A DNA stretch of 64,000 nucleotides from Hondaea fermentalgiana (lineage: Eukaryota; Sar; Bigyra; Thraustochytrida; Thraustochytriidae): positions 1-64,000 of the forward strand of contig NPFB01000061.1 of assembly GCA_014084085.1 (NCBI GenBank), in the 5' to 3' direction. The translations under genes and the position numbers were made by a program. Positions 17,477 through 27,077 of the stretch are shown piece after piece. Under the pieces are notes generated by a model that ran no database searches, had not been told where the DNA came from, and saw only the letters and a program-made list of their open reading frames with translations. Position 1 is the stretch's first letter, and each line of letters opens with the position of its first letter.

Positions 17477-20140
17477 TTAGGAGGAGAACGGGTGCATGTC
17501 GATGAGCTTGCTGACCAAAGCTTCATCCTCTGGGGCCAAGACTTCCGGCCGGGGAGGATGAAAACTAAGAAAAGGTTCGATCTCAATCTCGGAGGTGAGC
17601 TCTCGCAGCTCGAGCAGGCGAGCCGTGTCGGGATCAGCTTGTTCGGACTCGTCGTCGCTTTGTTTGGAGCGACGGCTTGCCTCGCTTTTATCGTCTTGCT
17701 GTTGTGAGCGTGCAGACGCTGGCGATGCAGGCTCAATGATGGGATCTGTGCTGGGACCGAGCGCCTCGCGACGTGCATCTATCCAAGAAAAGAGAGATGC
17801 ATTGCGCGAATAGCCGTACTCGGGGTGATCGCGAACTTCAGCATCGAGACCCATTTTCTGCATGCGACGAAGATATTCTTTGGCAAAGACTTGCTTGAGG
17901 GGCAAAAGAGAGCGTTGGACGTCGGCACAGGGCTCGAGACAGAGTCCGAGAAGAACGCCTTGCTCGAGAGCGCGACGAAGCTCGTGAACGCTTGCGTCTT
18001 CGAGAGCGCGCGTTGCGAGGAAATGCGAGAGGCCAAAAAACCGAATGTGGGCCCGCAGCCAAGCCACTGATGGTTCAAAAACACCGAAATGGTTTGCCGA
18101 AGGTAGCGCAAGACTGCGCGAGGCAGATGCATTTGCGCCCGAATTGGCATTATTCGTCTTGGCCCAGCCGAGCTGGCGCTGGTGCAAACGCTGCAAGTCG
18201 GGCGCGGAGGCAATCAAGACACCATCTACTGCAACCCCTTCCATGGCGACAGTGTAACGGCCGGCCGAGACAGGATCAACTCGACAGCGTTCCGTGATGG
18301 TGGCCAGAGGAGGATACCCGGGGACGAGAGGTGCAAAGTCTACCCAGGATGCGGCTCGCCGCTTAAAGCTCTCGAGCGTTGAGTACAGCCCTCGCGCACG
18401 GGACTTGGCAAATTGGGCCACCCGCTCGAGCACTTCTACCTTGTCAATGGTTTTGCGAATGTTCTTTTCAAGGCAGAACGCGTCGAGCTCGGATTTTGTC
18501 CAACTCACGTCTGGTGTGCGCGAGAGAAAAGGATGGCACTTGCGCCGAAAGAATGCGTTGACCATGGCAAGCGCGTCTTCTTCGCTTTCTATCTGGGAGA
18601 TTGGTTTTCTTTCTTCAACGGCCTTGATCAGATTATCGTTGCTAAAAACGATGAGACCGGTGCATTTCCGTCGACGATAGAGTCGCATGTAGGCCTCCAC
18701 CGCGACGTGGTCGAGCAAGGGGTGCTGTTTGCGTTGCTTTCGCGCCTTTGTCGCCGTTGTGTGACTCGCGGTCTCCCCAAGATCCTGGTCCTGCTTGAGG
18801 TTGTTGCTATTGAGGTTGTGATGCTGACGTTCGTTGTGCAGGCTTTGTTGATCGTTCATGTGGTACACGAGTTCTTTGGCAGCGCCCAGAAGACTGGCAG
18901 GCATTGCGCCGACCTTGTCTTCTTGAGTGCTATCTTTCTCGTTTGCACGAGGCCTCCCGCGATGAGAGTCTTTGCTGGAACGGTTCCGTGAGCGCTCAGC
19001 CGTGTTGGCAACGTCGCGGCCGTCAAACTTGCGACGTTTGCGCGTTGCGCCCTCGCCATCCGTACTTGCGTCGTCGCTGTCCAAGGCCGAGTCTGAGTCT
19101 TGATTCTGAGTGTATTCGGACCGACGACGGCCGCCGCTCGATTCGAAAGTCTTGTCGCCGGCGTGTTCGTGTTCGTCATCGTCGTTTTCGTCATCATCAG
19201 TTATTCTTTTCGAGCGCGAGCTACGCGACGCCGAGCTGCGCGATCGATTGGACATGTTGAAATGATTTGTATACGTGTCGTCGTCATCCTCATTGTGATC
19301 GTGTTCATCTTCGTCGTCGTCGTCTTCGTCATCATCATTGACCTCTTCAACGTCGTCGCTTTCGTCACGGTATTCTTCTTCTTCATCTTCGTCGTCATCG
19401 TCGTCATCGCGTTCACGATAATGATTCTGAGTGATGTCATCGTTGTCGACTCGAGTCCGTTTGCGTGCAGGGGATGGATCGACAACATTTTTGGCGCTCG
19501 AGGCCGAAGGGCGGCGCGAATTTGATCCGGACAGAAAGTTCTTGGCTTCTTGGTGTGCGAGGCGTGCGTTGACAGTGTCTGGATTCTTGGGAGGCCTTCC
19601 CCGGCGTTTGACTCTGCCATCACGGAGCCGATCAACAAGAACTGGTTTCGTGCCGTAGGTTGGCAGACCACGTTCTGTGAGCATGCTTCTCAGCTCGCTC
19701 GCGGGAATCGTGAGTAGCGGATCGCGTCCTGTTTCGACCTTGGGGGCTGGTGGTCGACCGGGTTTCTTGACACGAATTCCGTAAAGCTTTTCGATGAGGG
19801 AAGCGACGGTCCCGGAGGAGATGCCGCAAATAAGAAAGAGATGAAGACGCTCTTCGAGCGCGGGCCTCTTGCCGGTGACATCGAGTTTGTTTTTCAGGCA
19901 CATGCTCCGAAGCTCCCAGAGATCTTTCTGGGCCAGATCTTTGGTGATGCGTTTGCCATGGTTTTCGAGGAGGTTTTCGCAGTCGGCGCGCCGTGCGCTT
20001 TGCGGGTCGAGTCCGAGCGTTTCGCAGCGTTTGAACAGATCATTGGTTTTCAGAAAGAGGCTCCACTTGCGTTGCACGGACCCGTCCCCGCGTGCCCTTC
20101 GTTCGGCGTCCGCCCTCACGCCGGCGTCTTCGCTCTGCAT
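17477..20140 (-). CDS. SAP-domain / AT-hook chromatin protein
   Basis: 887 residues from the ATG giving MQSEDAGVRADAERR. SAP domains are two-helix DNA-binding modules of chromatin and scaffold-attachment proteins. Two are clear: LAQKDLWELRSMCLKNKL (about 65-95) and IPASELRSMLTERGLPTYG (about 143-173). A third candidate is WTKSELDAFCLEKNIRK (about 545-577). Three AT-hook-like GRP cores are present: KKPGRPPAPK (about 128), KRRGRPPKNP (about 177) and HRGRPRANE (about 392). An Asp/Glu-rich and Ser-rich middle (about 230-390) looks disordered. The C-terminal third appears folded but was not recognised. Nuclear AT-rich DNA binding is well supported by motif; the biological role is unknown. Confidence 0.8.
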   Translation of the reverse strand: MQSEDAGVRADAERRARGDGSVQRKWSLFLKTNDLFKRCETLGLDPQSARRADCENLLENHGKRITKDLAQKDLWELRSMCLKNKLDVTGKRPALEERLHLFLICGISSGTVASLIEKLYGIRVKKPGRPPAPKVETGRDPLLTIPASELRSMLTERGLPTYGTKPVLVDRLRDGRVKRRGRPPKNPDTVNARLAHQEAKNFLSGSNSRRPSASSAKNVVDPSPARKRTRVDNDDITQNHYRERDDDDDDEDEEEEYRDESDDVEEVNDDDEDDDDEDEHDHNEDDDDTYTNHFNMSNRSRSSASRSSRSKRITDDDENDDDEHEHAGDKTFESSGGRRRSEYTQNQDSDSALDSDDASTDGEGATRKRRKFDGRDVANTAERSRNRSSKDSHRGRPRANEKDSTQEDKVGAMPASLLGAAKELVYHMNDQQSLHNERQHHNLNSNNLKQDQDLGETASHTTATKARKQRKQHPLLDHVAVEAYMRLYRRRKCTGLIVFSNDNLIKAVEERKPISQIESEEDALAMVNAFFRRKCHPFLSRTPDVSWTKSELDAFCLEKNIRKTIDKVEVLERVAQFAKSRARGLYSTLESFKRRAASWVDFAPLVPGYPPLATITERCRVDPVSAGRYTVAMEGVAVDGVLIASAPDLQRLHQRQLGWAKTNNANSGANASASRSLALPSANHFGVFEPSVAWLRAHIRFFGLSHFLATRALEDASVHELRRALEQGVLLGLCLEPCADVQRSLLPLKQVFAKEYLRRMQKMGLDAEVRDHPEYGYSRNASLFSWIDARREALGPSTDPIIEPASPASARSQQQDDKSEASRRSKQSDDESEQADPDTARLLELRELTSEIEIEPFLSFHPPRPEVLAPEDEALVSKLIDMHPFSS

Positions 20141-20564
20141 GGTTGATGTCGTCGTTAGGTTTTTCTCGCACCGCGTGCGACCAGCCAGAACGCAGGTTGT
20201 TTGCTTTGTTCGCGAGCGGGCGAGAGCGAGAGCGTGCGCGCGCGAGCGGGCGTGCTTGTCTGTTCCTCTTCTCTCGTCCCTCTGCTCCGCGCGGCTGGCT
20301 GTGCGCGCAAGGGCGCCTGCCTGCCGCTGCAGCGCTCGGTGCGCCCCGCTGCCGCCAAAAGCTGTTTGATTAGTTTGTAATAACAATACTACTGCCGATG
20401 CGAGAGATCGACGCGCGAGCGTATCGACTCGAGACTCTCTATACTACGCACGCGCGCGCGCGCAGAGCTGCAGGAGACCTTGCGAGCTAGCTCCTCTTTG
20501 CGTGCGTGCAAGCACATCAGCTGTAGCGTGCAAAGGTCGCCCGGCACGTGCCCTTGGGGTCTAA

Positions 20565-20589
20565 GCTAGCTAGCTAGCTAGCTAGCTAG
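20565..20589. repeat. (GCTA)n microsatellite
   Basis: About six GCTA units in the gene-free region upstream of the SAP/AT-hook gene. Confidence 0.9.
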
Positions 20590-21484
20590 TTTCGTTTGCA
20601 CGTGCTCGCCTGCTTGCCTCGTATAGAACTTGAAGTTGTTGGCACGCACAGCACCATCTCCCCCGCCCGGTCGCAGGTCTTCTCGCGCCTGCCTGGCTGC
20701 CTCGGCCGGCCTAAGTACGTATACTAGTTCTCCGCGCTATCGCAGGGCGGCTGGGACTCGTCGTCCAAGACGCCACGATGTCACTCATTCATCCATGCGC
20801 TATACCCTAACCGACTCTCTTCTGCAGCTGCTGCCGCTCCGCGCGGAGGACCTTGCAAGAGAACCTGGCTGGTGTCAGCACGAGCAAGGTACAGACGCCG
20901 AACGACCGGCGAGGGCCACGAAGGCACGAGCGAGCCGCTCCATCGACCCGGCCAACCCGTGGCAGCCTCAGTACCCATGGCAATCAACCGACCGCCTGCG
21001 TGGGTCCTCGAGGATGCGCCAGCTCGCTCTCCTCTCCCCAAATGCATTGGCCATCCATCCACCACTGGCACTTATCGCGCTCACTTTGGCCCAGCCAGAC
21101 CCAAGTTGGGACGCGGGACGATCGCGAGCTCCTCGCGCTCGAGGACGCGGACGTCGCCCGGGCGGTCAGGACGGCGGCGGTCGGCGGGCGCTGGCTATCG
21201 ATAAATCGATCGACTAAGAACCGACCGACTTGGCGCCGGGTTTCGAGTCCGGGTCCGCGTCCTGGCGGGTCGAGTTTGCGGGTTGAGGTCCGAGATGGGC
21301 TCTGTTCTTGCTGCACTGCACGCACGTTGCTGCCGGTTCACGGAGACGCGCTTCGTGACACTGGCCGGCCGGCCGGAGCTCGAACTTTCTTGAGACGGTC
21401 GCGGCTGGAGAACGATATAGAGTTGCTGGAGAGTGGCCAGTGGATGGCTGGCTGGCTGGCTTGCGGGTCTCGAAGTACTTGAAA

Positions 21485-21526
21485 GAAGAAGAAGAAGAAG
21501 AAGAAGAAGAAGAAGAAGAAGAAGAA
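21485..21526. repeat. (GAA)n trinucleotide repeat
   Basis: About 14 uninterrupted GAA units in non-coding DNA. Reading frames through it give poly-Glu, poly-Lys or poly-Phe and are not treated as genes. Confidence 0.95.
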
Positions 21527-22462
21527 TCTCCCGAGCCTCCACTGGCCGGTCCCCAGTGGTGGACGACGATGTCCTGGTCCTCTTGCATGCATGCATGCCA
21601 TTGCACGCACGCAGGCACGCGCTTCAAGCGCGTGATGCTGGCATGGATCGAAGAAAACAAACAAGAGCGCGTCGCCTCGATCGCGTGCTCGCTTTGTCCT
21701 AGCTCGCGGCCGAAAACCGACATCGAAAGTTGGCACGCACGCACGCACGCACGCACGCGCCGGCAACGGCCTCGCCGACGTCGATTTTTCGAAGAATCCC
21801 ATCTCGTATGAGTCATCACTCCAAGCAAAGCAGGCAAGGCCAGACCCCATTATCGCGACGGCTTTTTCCCTCGAAGGCGATTCTAAAAAAACCAACCAAC
21901 GCCCGAGGCGGAGCCAAGTCCAAGCCCGACCTGAACTCGAACTTGAAGGGACGCCCCCGGGGTCCCCGGACCCGTCCGCAGTGGCCTCTGCGATGCACGT
22001 GTCGAAACGGCGCGGTGCTGCCGCTGCTCTCTCTTGCTGCTCGAAGCTCGAGCCGTCTTGCTGGGACGAACTTGGAGAGCCGGCAGGCAGGCAATGGCGA
22101 GCTGCAAGCTGCGTAAGGCGAAGCGCATGTCGTCTTGCTCGCGTCGCGTCGCCTGAGCTTGCCTCGCGTCCTGCGCAGGACCTCGGGTGGATCCATCCGT
22201 CAGTCATTCGTCCAGGCGATCACCCACATGGCCAGTCGTTTGTACGACGTAGTCAGTCACTCAGCAGAGATCAAAAACCGTGCGCTCGTCCATTTATTCA
22301 ATTCAGTCATTCGACCGTTCTCTAGCTCATCTTAGCCGGCTGGCGATCAACGTATACGTATTCTAATCAAACATGCACGAGCTGTTGGGACAAATCTAGA
22401 AACTGACGGCGCGTTTTCGCCCTCGTCTTGGAGCATCAAATTAACAGTAAATGAGAAACTTT

Positions 22463-22492
22463 CGCGAGACGCTGTCGCTATCGCATCTCGCG
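22463..22492. repeat. Inverted repeat / hairpin beside assembly gap
   Basis: CGCGAGA (22463-22469) and TCTCGCG (22486-22492) are perfect inverted repeats, with further partial pairing inside. The hairpin ends seven bases before the N gap. Confidence 0.7.
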
Positions 22493-22499
22493 GGTCCAA

Positions 22500-22599
22500 N
22501 NNNNNNNNNNNNNNNNNNNNNNNNNNNNNNNNNNNNNNNNNNNNNNNNNNNNNNNNNNNNNNNNNNNNNNNNNNNNNNNNNNNNNNNNNNNNNNNNNNN
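22500..22599. other. Assembly gap of 100 N
   Basis: Exactly 100 undetermined bases, the conventional placeholder for a gap of unknown length. A tRNA gene begins at the very next base. Confidence 0.99.
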
Positions 22600-22669
22600 T
22601 CTCCTGTGATGTAATGGTAGCATGTCAGACTCTGACTCTGACAACCGTGGTTCGATTCCGCGTAGGAGA
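22600..22669 (+). tRNA. tRNA-Gln (anticodon CUG), copy 3
   Basis: Identical to the copy at 111-180, here on the plus strand: cloverleaf with anticodon CTG and a perfect B box. Its first base abuts the assembly gap, so the upstream flank is unknown. A T10 run starts six bases after the gene and is a strong Pol III stop. Confidence 0.92.
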
Positions 22670-22675
22670 ACTTGC

Positions 22676-22685
22676 TTTTTTTTTT
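22676..22685 (+). terminator. Pol III oligo-T terminator of tRNA-Gln
   Basis: Ten consecutive T on the coding strand, six bases past the tRNA 3' end. A second T run follows near 22700. Confidence 0.85.
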
Positions 22686-23143
22686 GCCTCCCTCTCTCTT
22701 TTTTTTTCTCCCTTTTTTTTTTTTATAGCTGGTCTTGTTTTCACGGCGGCGACTGACGTGCAGACTTCGATCTAGGACTGTTGTCGGCCGCGGCCTGCTG
22801 TGGCGGTGCCTGACGGCGCCGAGGCTTTGTGCAGAGCTCGGACTGAGGTCGCGCAGGCGCAGCAAGAGCTGTAGTTGCAGCAGCAGCAGCTTGCGAGGAC
22901 CCGCGAAGATCCGCGCGAGGATCGAGAAGCCTAATAAATCGGTCTGCGACAAAGACCCGAGGGGCGACAAGTGGACCGCTTCGTCCTCTTTCTCCTCCTT
23001 CTCCTTCTTCTGCTTTTGCAGATTTTTTGCGGAATCAAGTTCGACTCTTGCATCGTGTTGTGTGATCTTCGTGCATCTTCGTCCATTTGGATTTTGTCAA
23101 GTTCCCAGGAAGCGTGAGCGAGCGAGCGAACGAGCGAACGAGC
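22686..23143. other. Intergenic region, tRNA to oxidase gene
   Basis: About 460 bp beginning with T-rich sequence and ending in a GAGC/GAAC microsatellite (about 23116-23143) just before the chosen ATG. No gene is seen. Confidence 0.5.
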
Positions 23144-24553
23144 ATGAGTCGGGAAGCGGCTGCGATGGCAGACCTGAATCATCCACACATTGACCCAAAA
23201 GAAAAGAAAGCAGCAAACGGAGAAGACAAGCGCGGACAAGAAGATTGCGAGAATCCACAGAAAATGAGCGTCGTGGACTATGTTGCAACGTCGAACTGGG
23301 CGGGCAACATTAAGTGGACTCGCGAAGGTGTCACCGCGGTCAAGGATACGGAGCATCTTGCGACAATCGTGAAAGAAGCTACGGGCCCGATCCGTGCTCT
23401 TGGAACAGGACACTGCTTCTCGCCCATCGCCAACACGGAAGGTGTTCATGTTCGTCTCCTCGGAGAAGCTTTTGGAAAGGTGACGATTGACAAGGACGCA
23501 AGTGTAGTTACTTTGGGCGCTGGAGTCACGTACGCGAAACTTCTTGACGCGTGCGAAGAAGCCGATGTCTGCTTGGCAAACTGCCCGAGCCTGCCTCACA
23601 TTACCGTGGTGGGCAGCATCATGACCGGCACGCATGGGACCGGGTGGAACAAGAAAACAATCGGGAATGAAGTCGTCGGCCTCGAGGTCGTACGCAGCGA
23701 TGGCTCTATTGATAAGGTCGGCGCCAAGGATGAAGATCTGCCTTGGATCGTGCAGAGTTGGGGCGCCGCGGGTGTCGTTACCAGCGTCACCCTCAAGGTG
23801 TACCCCAAGCACGAGATTTACAAGCAGATCATTATGCAACCAGACTGGACGCAAACGCTCGAAAAGCTTGAAGACATTTATTCTGCAGCCGAGTACGTCA
23901 GCATCTTTGCACACTGGGGGCCCGAGGGCGCCAGCGTGAATTCGATTTGGTTTGGCCTCAACAAGGATCAGATGCCTGAGCATGTCAAGAAGATCTTCCC
24001 CGAGGGCACCGAGGAAGTCGAGGTCGGCCAGGGAGTACATCCTGTGCTCACGCTGGATGCCAAGAACTGCATCAAGGTTGGCAGCACATCCGTGAACCGC
24101 TGCCAATACCATTTCATTCCCGGGGGAACCCCATCGTCGGGCGTGGGCCTCGAGCTGCAGAGCGAATTCTTTGTTCCTTTCGACAAGGCCCGGGCTGCTC
24201 TCGCGGCCCTCTCGGAGCGCTCTGGAGAGTTTTGCGACCTCGTCGTCGTTGCGGAACTTCGGCTCGTCGTTGGCGACAATCTCCCGCTCAGCGTGTGTCG
24301 CCAGTCCGAAGCAGAGCGCTTCCTCGGCATTCACTTTACCTGGCATTTCCGTCAGGACGAGGTGGCCATTTGTCTCCGTGATATTGTCCAGCCCATTTTC
24401 AAGCAGTTTGGACCCCTGCGCCCCCATGTTGGAAAGGTCTTTGTGCGGGACGAGTCGATGGACTGCATTTTTGAAAAGTACGAGGACCTCAAGGCCAAAT
24501 TCGACCCAGAGAGTCGCTTTCAAGGCTTTGCGGTCGCCACGTCGCCCCCGTAA
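23144..24553 (+). CDS. Alditol/xylitol-oxidase-like FAD flavoprotein
   Basis: 469 residues of the VAO/FAD-linked oxidase family. It resembles bacterial alditol oxidase (AldO), which oxidises the terminal CH-OH of sugar alcohols and produces H2O2; sugar-lactone oxidases are relatives. Visible signatures are TSNWAGNIKW near the start and the FAD loop RALGTGHCFSPIA, whose His90 corresponds to the AldO histidine carrying covalent FAD. Further matches are SLPHITVVGSIMTGTHGTGW, GAAGVVTSVTL, the substrate-side GLELQSEFF, HFTWHF, and RPHVGKVF near the end. An N-terminal extension of about 60 residues precedes the conserved core and has no clear signal peptide or peroxisomal ending. MSVVDYVATSNWAG (about residue 42) is an alternative start. 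The exact substrate cannot be read from sequence. Confidence 0.85.
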   Translation: MSREAAAMADLNHPHIDPKEKKAANGEDKRGQEDCENPQKMSVVDYVATSNWAGNIKWTREGVTAVKDTEHLATIVKEATGPIRALGTGHCFSPIANTEGVHVRLLGEAFGKVTIDKDASVVTLGAGVTYAKLLDACEEADVCLANCPSLPHITVVGSIMTGTHGTGWNKKTIGNEVVGLEVVRSDGSIDKVGAKDEDLPWIVQSWGAAGVVTSVTLKVYPKHEIYKQIIMQPDWTQTLEKLEDIYSAAEYVSIFAHWGPEGASVNSIWFGLNKDQMPEHVKKIFPEGTEEVEVGQGVHPVLTLDAKNCIKVGSTSVNRCQYHFIPGGTPSSGVGLELQSEFFVPFDKARAALAALSERSGEFCDLVVVAELRLVVGDNLPLSVCRQSEAERFLGIHFTWHFRQDEVAICLRDIVQPIFKQFGPLRPHVGKVFVRDESMDCIFEKYEDLKAKFDPESRFQGFAVATSPP

Positions 24554-24616
24554 GATAAGCGAGCTCGCGAAGCGTAATAACATTATACATTCTTTCTTTT
24601 TATTACTGCATATTGC

Positions 24617-25927
24617 TCATCGAAGCACATACTTGCGCCCCGAGGGAGCCCTGTAGACCTCGCGTTGGTCACAGTGGCAGCAGCAGCAACACACTTGAAA
24701 GGGCCACACGCAGAGCAAGATTCCTAACACGGTGGAGACAGGACCGCAGTGACTCTCGGTGTAATGGATGCCGTTTGGCGGGATGCCGCGGGCGGCGAGT
24801 CGCGGGTCCGGTGGCGGTAGCTTTTGCGCCCCATATTGCATTGATTGCTGTTGTGGCGCCCGCTGAGGGCCTGGAGGAGTGTGTCGTGGAGCTTGGTGTT
24901 GTTGTTGTTGGTGGTGTTGGTGGTGGTGATGTTGGTGATGCGAATGCTGTTGTGCGCCTTGTTGATAATGTTGCTGCCGCGGCGGCGGCGGTGATGCCGG
25001 CGTAGGAGAGTACTGACGCTGCTGATGTCCCGACGCAAATCCTTGGTGTTGCTGCTGCGGTAAACCATGTCCATAGCTCCCCTCGGTCCGTACGGGCATC
25101 GCCAACGGGACGTCGCTATAGTCGCCAGAGCCTCCGTTGAGCGGGATGGCCGTCACGCTCACGTCCGCAGAGGAACCCTGCTCATGGCCGTAGCCGCCGC
25201 GCTGGTCGTGGCCCGCGCCAATCATGCCGGCGTTCTCTCGCAGCGACGCTCCAACAGCCTCTGCGAGCTCGCGTCCTTGTGCTTGAGCTTCTCCGTCCCC
25301 TTCCCCTTGAGGATTCTCGTTTTGCTCACGTCGGAGCGAGAAGGTCTGCGAGTTTGCGCGTCGTCGTCCACCACGAGATCGCGAGGAAGAGTGCCGGCGT
25401 CTGTGGCCCGACTCGGAGCGTCCCCGCCTCGGACCCCGGCGATTGACGCGAGCTCTGTCGAGCGTCCGCGTGCGCGACGACGACGACGACGACGATGACG
25501 ACGACGAAGAAGAAGAAGAAGAAGGCGAGCAGCAGCTCGATATTTCCTGGCTCCACGGAACCTGATGCTGCTGCTGCGCGTGGGCTTGCGAGCTTGCGCA
25601 CGGTCTCCGAGGCGCACTGGTCAGCCCAGGATTCCCGACTCTCAGGCGCTGACAATGGGTGAACCGGCGTTGGCTCTCGCGCACCCCGGTGTGCGCCGCG
25701 CGGGGACGGGTGCTCATTCTGGGAACGTGGACATCGTTGGATCCGTTACGCTCGAGCGAGGATTCGGAGTCCCGGCGCCGGGGGGAAGACTCTCTTCGGG
25801 GGGCTTGCTTGTGCAGGGCTGCGATCAGGCCGGGGAGGAGATGCGAGGCGTGTGGCGGCGGCGGAGAAGGAGGCGGAGGAGGAGGTGGATAGGGAGGTAA
25901 GCGTGCCATGATTGAGGAAGCGATCAT
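24617..25927 (-). CDS. Low-complexity protein with C-terminal Cys-rich hydrophobic segment
   Basis: 436 residues from an ATG in good context (GCCATG); a second ATG lies six codons on. The N-terminus is Pro-rich (PPYPPPPPPPSPPPP), followed by an Arg/Ser-rich part, a run of about 16 Ser, an Arg/Ser block and a Gln/His-rich part. The last 45 residues differ: GPVSTVLGILLCVWPFQVCC then a Cys cluster (CCCCCHCD), with a polar end EVYRAPSGRKYVLR. A short hydrophobic segment with adjacent cysteines is typical of membrane insertion or palmitoylation in CYSTM- and LITAF-like small proteins, but no family match is claimed. The gene is convergent with the oxidase gene, only about 60 bp away. Confidence 0.6.
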   Translation of the reverse strand: MIASSIMARLPPYPPPPPPPSPPPPHASHLLPGLIAALHKQAPRRESSPRRRDSESSLERNGSNDVHVPRMSTRPRAAHTGVRESQRRFTHCQRLRVGNPGLTSAPRRPCASSQAHAQQQHQVPWSQEISSCCSPSSSSSSSSSSSSSSSSRTRTLDRARVNRRGPRRGRSESGHRRRHSSSRSRGGRRRANSQTFSLRREQNENPQGEGDGEAQAQGRELAEAVGASLRENAGMIGAGHDQRGGYGHEQGSSADVSVTAIPLNGGSGDYSDVPLAMPVRTEGSYGHGLPQQQHQGFASGHQQRQYSPTPASPPPPRQQHYQQGAQQHSHHQHHHHQHHQQQQHQAPRHTPPGPQRAPQQQSMQYGAQKLPPPDPRLAARGIPPNGIHYTESHCGPVSTVLGILLCVWPFQVCCCCCHCDQREVYRAPSGRKYVLR

Positions 25928-26570
25928 GGCGTCTGCGACATCCGTTGGGGCTGCAACGAATTGGGTCTGGTGGCAGTTCCTCGCCTGCGCAAGCGAGCGC
26001 AGTTGCGAGCGTCAGGCTGCTTCTTGCTCATTTCATGGTCCGCCTTGTGTCCGAGTGCAAAGGAGGGATCACGCGGGTTGGGCGGGTGCGACGGGTGAAC
26101 TGGATTGGAAAAAGAGTTGACCCAACCCCTTCTGAGCAAGGGAGTGAGTGAGCGAGCGAGTGAGTGAGCCAGCGAGAAAGCAAGCGAGCGAGCGAGCGAG
26201 TGTATCAAGAAAAAGCGAACAACAAGCGGGCGAGGGACCGAGGAAGTGGGCGCGTGTGCGGAATTTAGAAAAGTTTGGATATCTTATTTGGCCCTCTTCG
26301 CTTGGGTTGTGTGCACCATTTTCATCATTCGTCTCGTTAACGCGTGGACGACCTTTTAAGAATCGAGGCAGCGTCAGTGTGACCTGCCTGTGTAAGAAGC
26401 GGGTGTAGAAGACCGAGCGAGCGAGCGAACGTGCAAAGCAGCCTGCCAATCTAGCGCGAGCAGTGGCTGCACCCCAGGCTGCAACTCGCGAGCGCCAGAG
26501 CGGCGCAGCGTCCGCGCGCAGGTCAGGAGGGGTGACGAGCACCTCGTTTCCTCGCACGTGTGCAACAAGA
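25928..26570. promoter_or_regulatory. Divergent intergenic region with GAGC/GAGT repeats
   Basis: About 640 bp between two head-to-head genes. It contains a GAGT/GAGC microsatellite at about 26142-26200 and a shorter GAGC run near 26412-26430. No other feature is seen. Confidence 0.4.
26142..26200. repeat. (GAGT/GAGC)n microsatellite
   Basis: Interrupted tetranucleotide array between divergent genes. Confidence 0.85.
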
Positions 26571-27077
26571 ATGAAGGCCTCGGGAGCTGGACAATATGTC
26601 TTGACCGGGCTGAGCGAGGAGGCACGAGCGGAGGCAAGACGGGCGGCCAATTTGGCGAAAAGAGAGCGACTTCTCGGCAAGCTTGAGCGCGTGCATGGCA
26701 GACTTGAAGAGGCCAGCGAGCGCCGCCGCGTCAGAGTCGCTCAACAAATGCATCAAACGCGGACAGAACTCGAGCGGGTCAAGCTGCGCTTGTCTTCTGA
26801 TCCGTATCGCAATGCCAAACGACATGGGGGAGGAAATGCAAAAAATAAGTCGCGTCTTGGTCAACTTGCCTTTCAGTACCCCCAGGACCCCGATCCTCCG
26901 GCGTCAACGACAAAACGGACATACGAGAGAACTGATTCTGCAGAACTGCGTGAGTTCAACGCCGAGCTTGCCTTTCGTCGCAATCACGGCGATTTTACGA
27001 GCTACATGGAAGCTCAGATCAAGCATGGCATCCGGCCCGACAATCAAATTCCATCATCGATGCCGAGATTGGGGTGA
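26571..27077 (+). CDS. Small basic helical protein, function unknown
   Basis: 168 residues from the first ATG (MKASGAGQYVLTGLSEEARAE); the longer frame begins with GTG. Residues 15-90 are a highly charged helix rich in Ala, Arg and Glu, probably coiled coil. A Lys/Arg/Gly linker follows, then a C-terminal part with YQYPQDP-like and FRRNHGDFTSYMEAQIKHG sequence that looks conserved in style but was not recognised. Basic, short coiled-coil proteins like this are frequent among flagellar and RNA-binding proteins; neither is established here. It is convergent with the long coiled-coil gene. Confidence 0.6.
   Translation: MKASGAGQYVLTGLSEEARAEARRAANLAKRERLLGKLERVHGRLEEASERRRVRVAQQMHQTRTELERVKLRLSSDPYRNAKRHGGGNAKNKSRLGQLAFQYPQDPDPPASTTKRTYERTDSAELREFNAELAFRRNHGDFTSYMEAQIKHGIRPDNQIPSSMPRLG

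Larger units (their letters stand above)
20141..22499. other. Gene-free, microsatellite-rich region ending in assembly gap
   Basis: About 2.35 kb with no convincing coding frame on either strand. It is rich in CG-alternating sequence (about 20448-20465), GCTA, GAA, GCAC and GGCC repeats, and Arg/Ser/Ala-only frames typical of GC-rich non-coding DNA. It includes the promoter side of the SAP gene. The last 40 bases before the gap form a hairpin (listed separately). Confidence 0.6.

Noticed and set aside
21236..21270. B-box-like GGTTTCGAGTCCGG as a fourth tRNA
   Set aside because: No acceptor, D or anticodon arm can be built around it.
20630..22207. Several 100-290 codon frames in the gene-free region
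   Set aside because: All are Arg/Ser/Ala-rich, overlap one another in several frames and run through microsatellites.
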